Source: JAPLKX01 sp035530195 (lineage in GTDB: Bacteria > Hydrogenedentota > Hydrogenedentia > Hydrogenedentales > SLHB01). Taken from it: a stretch of 5,656 nt of DNA. Location: contig DATKVG010000016.1 in assembly GCA_035530195.1 (NCBI GenBank), forward strand, positions 1-5,656, in the 5' to 3' direction. A model generated the notes under the pieces. It had not been told where the DNA came from, did not search any database, and was given only the letters and a program-made list of their open reading frames with translations. The translations under genes and the position numbers were made by a program. Below are positions 1-4,303 of the stretch, piece by piece. Position 1 is the stretch's first letter; every line of letters starts with the position of its first letter.

Positions 1-449
1 CCCACCGAGAGCGCGCCGGGGTTGGGGAATTCAACGAAGACGGCCGATTTGTAGCTCGACGACCCGTTGGTGCTCGATACCGCCTCGACCACCTGTTTGG
101 TGGCCGTGTAGACCGTTTTCACCACCGGAATCCGCTGGATGATGGCCTCGGCGAGGTTCAGCAGCTTTCGGCCGATGTACGCCGTCGTCACCAGCCCGAT
201 AACGTACAGCAACGCCAGGAAAACCCCCACCGAAATGATCCCCACGTAAAACCGCGGCAATTCGCCCAACAGCATCCGAATGACCGACGCCAGCGGCTTC
301 GCCGTGATCACGTAAAGGAAATTTATCACGAACGCCGAGATGCCCAGCGGCACCACCACCAGCAAGCCCGACAGCAAACGCCGGCGTACATTGTGCCGCA
401 GTCTGCCCCAGAACGTCTTCTTCCTTCTGGTTTTACGCATAGTCTTCAT
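1..449 (-). CDS. DUF502 family membrane protein, N-terminal part (runs off left edge)
   Basis: Reading the minus strand from ATG at 449 gives an open frame of 149 codons with no stop before the window edge, so the C-terminus is missing. The start is very basic (MKTMRKTRRKKTFW, then RLRHNVRRR). Two hydrophobic segments follow, at about residues 26-47 and 68-90, and then a conserved-looking stretch RIPVVKTVYTATKQVVEAV (about 106-124) and SYKSAVFVEFPNPGALSV. That order (basic N-terminus, two membrane helices, an 'IP-x-V-K-x-Y-x-x-x-K-Q' segment, then a soluble domain beginning 'VxxEFPNPG') is typical of DUF502 inner-membrane proteins, whose function is unknown. A second in-frame ATG lies at 440. 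The one at 449 is preferred because AGGGA sits about 10 nt upstream of it and about 19 nt from the other. Leucines use CTG/TTG in 16 of 19 cases, unlike galK. The gene is divergent from the 608-1600 gene. Family assignment is from recall of the pattern, not a search. Confidence 0.85.
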   Translation of the reverse strand, partial: MKTMRKTRRKKTFWGRLRHNVRRRLLSGLLVVVPLGISAFVINFLYVITAKPLASVIRMLLGELPRFYVGIISVGVFLALLYVIGLVTTAYIGRKLLNLAEAIIQRIPVVKTVYTATKQVVEAVSSTNGSSSYKSAVFVEFPNPGALSV

Positions 450-475
450 ATATCGCCTGTTCCCTGCCGCCGTCT

Positions 476-506
476 ATTATACACGCGTTTGCCGAATCCG
501 CGCCAA
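476..506 (-). promoter_or_regulatory. Possible promoter for the DUF502 gene
   Basis: On the minus strand a perfect -10 hexamer TATAAT lies at 481-476, about 27 nt before the ATG at 449. The best -35 candidate is TTGGCG at 506-501 (4 of 6 matches to TTGACA), with a 19-nt spacer that is slightly long. A perfect TTGACA at 521-516 is too far away (34 nt) to pair with this -10. The -10 is convincing by eye; the -35 is not. Confidence 0.4.
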
Positions 507-545
507 GGCACTTCATGTCAAAATAGAAGAAAACGTTCCCTCAGG

Positions 546-558
546 TGTATAAATATAT
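546..558 (+). promoter_or_regulatory. AT-rich -10-like element upstream of the 608 gene
   Basis: TGTATAAATATAT stands out in a GC-rich setting. It contains TATAAA (548-553), 54 nt before the GTG start at 608, with TG directly in front. No recognisable -35 hexamer is found 16-18 nt upstream. It may be a -10 box for the rightward gene, which would make 450-607 a divergent promoter region, but the support is weak. Confidence 0.3.
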
Positions 559-593
559 GACACGACTGTGAGAGGGGCTTTCAACATAGACCA

Positions 594-600
594 GAGGAGG
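594..600 (+). promoter_or_regulatory. Ribosome binding site deciding a GTG start
   Basis: GAGGAGG lies 7 nt before GTG at 608. This near-ideal Shine-Dalgarno match and spacing fixes the start codon as GTG and excludes later ATG codons. Confidence 0.85.
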
Positions 601-607
601 AAACATC

Positions 608-1600
608 GTGGATAAAAAAGGCAGCGGGGCAGCATGGGCTATCGCGGGGTTGGCCGTTGTGGCCCTGATAGGTTCGCTCGTGTGGGGATTCAGCCTGCAG
701 CAACGCGTACAGGCGCTCAACCAGACTGTCACAGATTCCCACAAGCAGGCACAAGCACTGAAAGATCAGGCCGAGCAGCAGGACGAACAGGCACGCCGGC
801 TCGAGGAGACCGTCGGCCAGCTCGAGCAGCGGCTCGCCAGCCTCCAAGACGCTTCCCCGGCCCCCGCCCCCGGGGATGCCGCCGCGCCCGGCGAGATGGC
901 CGCCGAATCCCAGAAGCCCGCCGAACAAGCAAACCCAATGGCCAACATGTTCAAAATGTTTGAGGGCGAACAGGGCAAAAAATTCGCCGAAACCAGCGCT
1001 GATATGGCCATGAACATGCAGTACGCCGACTTGTTCACCGAACTGGCCCTGCCGCCCGAAACGGAGCAAAAAGTGCGCGGCATCATACGCGACTACATGG
1101 TTCGCGCGATGCAGGCCAGCGCCGAGTTCATGAAAGGCGGCGCCACACCCGAATCGGCAAAGAAATTCGAAGACGATTTTGAAGCTGAAATGAGAACCGA
1201 ACTTTCCAAGGTGCTCACGAACGAAGGCATGGCCATCTTTGACGAGTACGAAGCAGGCGCACCCGAGAGAATGCTCCGGAAAAGCTTCGAGATGCAGCTC
1301 GGCATGTTTGCCCCATCGCTGGACGAAGAAAACAGAACCATGGTCATTGACGTGATGGTCGAGGAAATGATGGCGCTCGAACAAGACCCGGGCAGCCTCG
1401 CAACCATGGCCGATCCCAATGCACTTGGAGCACAGCTCGACGCTCTCGAACGCAGCCGCCAACGGTTGAGCACCGTGCTCGACGAACAACAGATGGCCCA
1501 GGTCGATGGGTTTATTCAACAGATCCGGATGAGCATCGAAATGTTCACACAAATGATGTCGTCACAAGACAAACCTGCGCCTCAACAGGAAAAACCGTAG
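608..1600 (+). CDS. Membrane-anchored coiled-coil protein with duplicated Spy/LTXXQ-like helical module; function unknown
   Basis: I do not recognise a named family for this 330-residue protein. It starts with GTG behind a strong ribosome binding site. A short basic start (MDKKGSG) precedes one hydrophobic segment at about residues 8-28, probably a signal anchor, so the rest should lie outside the cytoplasm. Residues about 30-80 are rich in Q, E, K, R and L (QQRVQALNQTV, EQQDEQARRLEETVGQLEQRL) and look like a coiled coil. An Ala/Pro linker covers 81-110. The C-terminal part (111-318) is helical and unusually methionine-rich. It appears to be two copies of one module: residues about 145-220 and 235-310 share DxMVxxM near the start and LSxVLxxxxMAxxD about 37-39 residues later. 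Each module has two L-x-x-E-type motifs (LPPE 148, LTNE 203, SLDEE 237, LDEQQ 291), reminiscent of periplasmic Spy/CpxP LTXXQ chaperones or metal sensors. That likeness is inference. The Pro/Gln/Lys-rich tail (DKPAPQQEKP) looks disordered. The gene appears monocistronic. Confidence 0.85.
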   Translation: MDKKGSGAAWAIAGLAVVALIGSLVWGFSLQQRVQALNQTVTDSHKQAQALKDQAEQQDEQARRLEETVGQLEQRLASLQDASPAPAPGDAAAPGEMAAESQKPAEQANPMANMFKMFEGEQGKKFAETSADMAMNMQYADLFTELALPPETEQKVRGIIRDYMVRAMQASAEFMKGGATPESAKKFEDDFEAEMRTELSKVLTNEGMAIFDEYEAGAPERMLRKSFEMQLGMFAPSLDEENRTMVIDVMVEEMMALEQDPGSLATMADPNALGAQLDALERSRQRLSTVLDEQQMAQVDGFIQQIRMSIEMFTQMMSSQDKPAPQQEKP

Positions 1601-1619
1601 GCAAATATCAGCGCGGAAG

Positions 1620-1639
1620 GGTCGAGATCCTGCGCGACC
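1620..1639 (+). repeat. Palindromic repeat A, copy 1 (degenerate)
   Basis: A 20-nt element of the form GGTCGAGA-TCCT-GCGCGACC. The arms pair imperfectly: six of eight pairs are good, with A·G mismatches at 1625/1634 and 1627/1632. With flanks, 1619-1642 matches 1679-1702 (copy 2) at 22 of 24 positions as a direct repeat exactly 60 bp apart. The flanking GCGCGG (1611-1616) can also pair with CCGCGC (1638-1643). Confidence 0.75.
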
Positions 1640-1679
1640 GCGCCTTTCCCTGCCACAAGCCAGGGTATCAACCCGGTGG

Positions 1680-1699
1680 GGTCGAGCTCCTGCTCGACC
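1680..1699 (+). repeat. Palindromic repeat A, copy 2 (perfect hairpin)
   Basis: GGTCGAGC-TCCT-GCTCGACC forms a perfect 8-bp stem with a 4-nt loop. It has the same orientation as copy 1. With flanks, 1675-1700 is the inverted partner of 1743-1768 (23 of 26 positions identical after reverse complement), so copies 2 and 3 can also pair with each other in one larger cruciform. Confidence 0.85.
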
Positions 1700-1743
1700 G
1701 CGGCTCCACGCCGAAACCTACGACTAATCAGGTGCCGCCACCC

Positions 1744-1763
1744 GGTCGCGCGGGAGCGCGACC
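1744..1763 (-). repeat. Palindromic repeat A, copy 3 (perfect hairpin, inverted)
   Basis: GGTCGCGC-GGGA-GCGCGACC is a perfect 8-bp stem with loop GGGA, the reverse complement of the TCCT/TCCC-type loop, so this copy lies in the opposite orientation. Against copy 2 the third stem pair from the loop changes from A-T to G-C in a compensated way, which argues that the fold itself is kept. Confidence 0.85.
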
Positions 1764-1856
1764 CCACCCAAACGCAGTTGAGGCTTTTTCGCCTTCTTAG
1801 GTTTGGCTGTGCTGCGCCGGACTTTCTTTTATTCATCATTCATCATTTTCATCTGC

Positions 1857-1886
1857 TTGATTACGCTCGCAGCCGTTCTGTATGAT
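1857..1886 (+). promoter_or_regulatory. Sigma-70-like promoter for the ABC ATPase gene
   Basis: TTGATT at 1857-1862 (4 of 6 to TTGACA) and TATGAT at 1881-1886 (5 of 6 to TATAAT) are separated by 18 nt, which predicts transcription starting near 1893, about 64 nt before the ATG at 1957. It lies just downstream of the repeats. Because galE and galK follow on the same strand with no other clear promoter, it may drive all three genes. Confidence 0.6.
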
Positions 1887-1956
1887 TCGGAGTGCGAAGA
1901 GCTTATGTGGCGTGCGCGCGCCATTCCCTCCGGTCTGATACAGGAGGCCCCGAGCC

Positions 1957-3063
1957 ATGGCACGAGTCGAGCTGCGAGGCGTAAGGAAGGTTTACCCGGG
2001 CGGCGTCGAGGCCGTCAAGGGGGCCGACCTCGTCGTTGAAGACAAGGAATTTGTTGTTCTCGTAGGCCCGTCCGGCTGCGGGAAATCGACCATGTTGAGG
2101 ATGGTGGCCGGGCTCGAGGAAGTGTCCGCGGGCGAAATCTACATCGGCGACCGCCTGGTCAACGACGTCCCCCCAAAAGACCGCGATATCGCCATGGTGT
2201 TCCAGAATTATGCCCTCTACCCCCACATGACCGTCTACAAGAACATGGCGTTTGGCCTGATCCTGCGCAAATACCCGCGCAGCGAAATCGAGGAACGCGT
2301 TCAAAAGGCCGCCGAAATCCTCGGAATCCAGGACCTGCTCAACCGCAGGCCCAAGGCGTTGTCCGGCGGGCAGCGCCAGCGCGTCGCCGTCGGGCGCGCC
2401 ATTGTCCGCCAGCCCAAAGTGTTCTTGTTTGACGAGCCGCTGTCGAATCTCGACGCCAAACTGCGCGTACAGATGCGCGCCGAAATCAGCAAGCTGCACA
2501 TGCGGCTCGAATCCACCATGGTCTACGTCACCCACGACCAGGTCGAAGCCATGACCATGGGCGACCGGATCGTCGTCATGCTCGACGGCGTCATCCAGCA
2601 GGTCGCCGACCCGCTCACCCTGTACAACAAGCCCGCAAACAAGTTTGTCGCCGGCTTCATCGGCAGCCCCCCGATGAACATGCTCGAAGCCACCGTGTTG
2701 GCCGAAAACGGGTCGCTGCGCGTGCACAACGACGCAAGAAGTTTCGATTTGGCCGTCGACCCCACGCACCGGCCCACGCTCGACCCGTACACCGGCAAAA
2801 AGGTCATTTTCGGCATCCGCCCCGAAGACCTCGAAGCGGCCGGCCCACAGCCGCCCAGCGGCGCGAACTCGATCACGGCCGGCGTGGAAGTTGTCGAGCC
2901 GATGGGCGCCGAGATCTACCTCTACCTCAACGTCGCCGGCCAAACCATCACCGCCCGTATCAAATCCGAGCAGGAACCCGAAGTCAACAAGCCGTTCTCG
3001 CTCAACGTGGCCATGGATCGAGCACATTACTTCGATCCCGCCACGGAACGAGCCATCGTTTAA
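1957..3063 (+). CDS. ugpC: ABC transporter ATP-binding protein, MalK/UgpC/MsmK (CUT1 sugar) type
   Basis: This 368-residue cytoplasmic ATPase would power a carbohydrate ABC importer by hydrolysing ATP as a dimer docked to membrane permeases. The motifs are complete and in order: Walker A GPSGCGKST (37-45), Q-loop glutamine in VFQNYALYPHMTV (Q83), signature LSGGQRQRVAVGRA (135-148), Walker B VFLFDE (155-160), D-loop SNLD (163-166) and switch histidine H193 in VTHDQVEAMT. Residues from about 236 form the extra C-terminal OB/TOBE regulatory domain of the MalK group, introduced by FIGSPPMNML and including FGIRPEDLE (285-293). The length is normal for the family. ATG at 1957 is supported by AGGAGG at 1942-1947 with a 9-nt spacer. 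No permease or binding protein is adjacent, so it may be a shared ATPase serving transporters encoded elsewhere, as known for MsiK and MsmK. The symbol indicates family only; the transported sugar cannot be read from sequence. galE follows after 81 nt. Confidence 0.95.
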   Translation: MARVELRGVRKVYPGGVEAVKGADLVVEDKEFVVLVGPSGCGKSTMLRMVAGLEEVSAGEIYIGDRLVNDVPPKDRDIAMVFQNYALYPHMTVYKNMAFGLILRKYPRSEIEERVQKAAEILGIQDLLNRRPKALSGGQRQRVAVGRAIVRQPKVFLFDEPLSNLDAKLRVQMRAEISKLHMRLESTMVYVTHDQVEAMTMGDRIVVMLDGVIQQVADPLTLYNKPANKFVAGFIGSPPMNMLEATVLAENGSLRVHNDARSFDLAVDPTHRPTLDPYTGKKVIFGIRPEDLEAAGPQPPSGANSITAGVEVVEPMGAEIYLYLNVAGQTITARIKSEQEPEVNKPFSLNVAMDRAHYFDPATERAIV

Positions 3064-3075
3064 CATACAAAAGGT

Positions 3076-3125
3076 GTGCAGGCGAGACGCCCGCACGATT
3101 TGTGGTGTGGGCGTCCCGCATGCAC
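3076..3125. repeat. Palindromic repeat B: 21-bp-arm hairpin between the ATPase gene and galE
   Basis: The left arm 3076-3096 and right arm 3105-3125 are reverse complements at 18 of 21 positions, with an 8-nt loop (GATTTGTG, 3097-3104). One of the three exceptions is a G·T wobble (3093/3108); the others are G·A (3081/3120) and A·C (3085/3116). The arm core is GACGCCC / GGGCGTC. No T-run follows, so it is not a standard Rho-independent terminator. It ends 6 nt before the galE ribosome binding site, and differs in sequence from the repeats at 1620-1763 and 4126-4276. Confidence 0.85.
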
Positions 3126-3130
3126 GATTC

Positions 3131-3138
3131 AAGGGAGG
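3131..3138 (+). promoter_or_regulatory. Ribosome binding site fixing the galE start
   Basis: AAGGGAGG ends 6 nt before ATG at 3145. It rules out the upstream in-frame GTG at 3076, which would add 23 residues encoded by the hairpin and place the Rossmann GxxGxxG motif abnormally far from the N-terminus. Confidence 0.85.
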
Positions 3139-3144
3139 CGCGGG

Positions 3145-4125
3145 ATGAGCGTTCTAGTCACAGGCGGCGCTGGATATATCGGCAGCGTGGCCGTCGAACG
3201 CCTGCTGGCCGAAGGCGAACAGGTGGTGGTGCTCGACAGCCTCGTCACCGGCCACCGCGCCGCCGTCTCGAAAGGCGCCACGTTCATCCAGGGCGACATC
3301 CTCGACCGGGAACTCGTGCGCCACGCCCTGACCGAACACGGCGTCGATACCGTCATGCATTTCGCCGCATTCATCGAGGTGCCCGAATCCTGTGAGAACC
3401 CACGGAAGTATTTCCAAAACAACATCGGCGGCGCTATGAACACACTCGACGCCATGCTCGATGCCGGCGTGGACAGGTTCATCCTGAGTTCGACCGCCGC
3501 CGTGTACGGCAATCCCGACCGCGTCCCCATCACCGAAGACGCGCCCGCGCGGCCCATCAACCCCTACGGCCTCTCGAAGCGGATGGTCGAACAGGTCCTC
3601 GAATGGTACGCCCGGGCACACGGTCTGCGATACGTTTCGTTGCGCTATTTCAACGCAGCCGGCGCCACCATCGAGCACGGCGAAGCACACAATCCTGAAA
3701 CCCACCTCATCCCCAACGTCCTGCTCGCCGCGGAAGGCAAAAAGGAAATCGTCGTGTACGGCAAGGATTGGAACACGCCCGACGGCACCTGCATCCGCGA
3801 CTACATCCACGTCGTCGACCTCGCAGAAGCCCACCTGCTCGCCATGCGCCGGCTGCGCAACGGCGGCGGCTCGGATTGCTTCAACCTCGGCAACGGCGAA
3901 GGCTACTCCGTGCTCGATGTTGTCGAGGCCGCCAGGCGCGTCACGGGCCGCGACGTGCCGCTGGCGTTCGGCGAACGCAGAGCCGGCGACCCCGAACGCC
4001 TGATCGCATCGAGCGACAAGGCCCGGCGAACGCTGGGATGGCAACCCGCCCGCGGCCATATCGACACCATCGTCCACGACGCCTGGAACTGGCGCCAAAC
4101 CCACCCCAACGGCTATGCTGGCTAA
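3145..4125 (+). CDS. galE: UDP-glucose 4-epimerase
   Basis: This 326-residue cytoplasmic, NAD-dependent extended short-chain dehydrogenase would interconvert UDP-galactose and UDP-glucose in the Leloir pathway and supply UDP-sugars for polysaccharides. The Rossmann motif TGGAGYIGS (6-14) lies directly at the N-terminus. VVVLDSLVTGH (27-37) carries the acidic residue D31 that binds the NAD ribose. HFAAFIEVPES (72-82) is the typical GalE segment. SSTAAVYG (115-122) supplies T117, at the position of the E. coli catalytic Ser, and YGLSK (141-145) gives the YxxxK pair Y141/K145. LRYFNAAGA (166-174), RDYIHVVDLAEAHLLA (218-233) and FNLGNGEGYSVLDV (246-259) are family hallmarks. Length is normal (E. 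coli about 338). By eye, the gatekeeper Tyr299 of E. coli falls on Leu286 in RRAGDPERLIASS, so a bulky residue is kept; I would not predict broad UDP-GlcNAc activity. A repeat element begins immediately after the TAA. Confidence 0.96.
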   Translation: MSVLVTGGAGYIGSVAVERLLAEGEQVVVLDSLVTGHRAAVSKGATFIQGDILDRELVRHALTEHGVDTVMHFAAFIEVPESCENPRKYFQNNIGGAMNTLDAMLDAGVDRFILSSTAAVYGNPDRVPITEDAPARPINPYGLSKRMVEQVLEWYARAHGLRYVSLRYFNAAGATIEHGEAHNPETHLIPNVLLAAEGKKEIVVYGKDWNTPDGTCIRDYIHVVDLAEAHLLAMRRLRNGGGSDCFNLGNGEGYSVLDVVEAARRVTGRDVPLAFGERRAGDPERLIASSDKARRTLGWQPARGHIDTIVHDAWNWRQTHPNGYAG

Positions 4126-4195
4126 GCGAAAAACGGGGACTGACACGCTTTTTCCCGGCAGTTTGGGAAAAAGGGTGTCTGTCCCCGCTTTTCGC
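4126..4195. repeat. Palindromic repeat C, unit 1
   Basis: This 70-nt inverted repeat starts at the first base after the galE stop codon. The left arm 4126-4156 and right arm 4165-4195 match as reverse complements at 28 of 31 positions, with an 8-nt loop GGCAGTTT. The arms contain CGGGGAC / GTCCCCG and CTTTTTCCC / GGGAAAAAG. The unpaired positions include A·C (4133/4188) and T·T (4141/4180), both repeated in unit 2. The element resembles the 'CGGGGAC...GTCCCCG' hairpins common in intergenic regions of several environmental bacteria, some of them REP-type sequences mobilised by RAYT transposases; that link is recalled, not tested. Confidence 0.92.
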
Positions 4196-4210
4196 GGCCA
4201 CGAAGAAGTC

Positions 4211-4276
4211 GCCAAAAACGGGGACTGCCACCCTTTTTTGGCAGTTTGAAAAAGGGTGGCTGTCCCCGCTTTTCGC
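4211..4276. repeat. Palindromic repeat C, unit 2
   Basis: This second 66-nt copy starts 85 bp after the start of unit 1 in the same orientation. The left arm 4211-4238 and right arm 4249-4276 match at 25 of 28 positions, with a 10-nt loop containing the same GGCAGTTTG as unit 1. Relative to unit 1 the stem pair A-T (4143/4178) has become C-G (4228/4259), and the three CCC/GGG pairs next to the loop are absent on both sides. The only separation between units is a 15-nt spacer (4196-4210). Neither unit has a clean T-run of terminator type, only TTTT inside CGCTTTTCGC. Confidence 0.92.
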
Positions 4277-4303
4277 GAACAAGCGTACTAAGGCATAAAA
4301 CGC

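Larger units (their letters stand above)
1601..1956. other. 356-bp gene-free region with palindromic repeats and a promoter
   Basis: No credible gene is seen here; the short open frames lack ribosome binding sites and overlap repeats. The left half (about 1619-1768) holds three copies of a small palindromic repeat. A minor CCCTG...CAGGG hairpin (1648-1652 with 1661-1665) lies between copies 1 and 2. The middle contains a short T/C-rich stretch with ATTCATC repeated at 1831 and 1838 and a degenerate third copy at 1845-1853. The right end has a sigma-70-like promoter and the ribosome binding site of the next gene. No hairpin followed by a clean T-run was found as a terminator for the upstream gene. 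Confidence 0.7.

Noticed and set aside
340..552. Small plus-strand open frame (70 codons)
   Set aside because: It overlaps the DUF502 gene on the opposite strand, has no ribosome binding site, and its translation shows no conserved features.
581..1552. 323-codon minus-strand open frame opposite the 608-1600 gene
   Set aside because: The plus-strand gene has a strong ribosome binding site, an anchor helix, a coiled coil and an internal repeat. The antisense product is an H/F/G-rich translation with no start signal.
1619..1768. CRISPR array
   Set aside because: Only three short palindromes in mixed orientation with unequal spacing and no cas genes; these are REP-like repeats.
1676..2039. Small plus-strand open frames across 1676-1885 and 1803-2039
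   Set aside because: They read through the palindromic repeats and the promoter, have no ribosome binding sites, and the second runs into the ATPase gene in a different frame.
1903..3132. 409-codon open frame on the minus strand covering the whole ATPase gene
   Set aside because: It mirrors an unmistakable ABC ATPase in another frame. Its translation is low-complexity in G, D, H and V with no domain, and no ribosome binding site. GC-rich codon bias leaves such antisense frames open.
3076..3144. Upstream GTG start extending galE by 23 residues
   Set aside because: The extension is encoded inside a hairpin repeat, lacks a ribosome binding site and would displace the N-terminal Rossmann motif. 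ATG at 3145 has AAGGGAGG 6 nt upstream.
3154..4215. 353-codon minus-strand open frame across galE
   Set aside because: Shadow of galE, extending into the hairpin repeats; no recognisable protein features.
4126..4276. Two Rho-independent terminators
   Set aside because: The stems are far longer than usual and are followed by CGCTTTTCGC rather than a T-run. The tandem, loop-conserved form suits a repeat element better, though some effect on transcription is possible.
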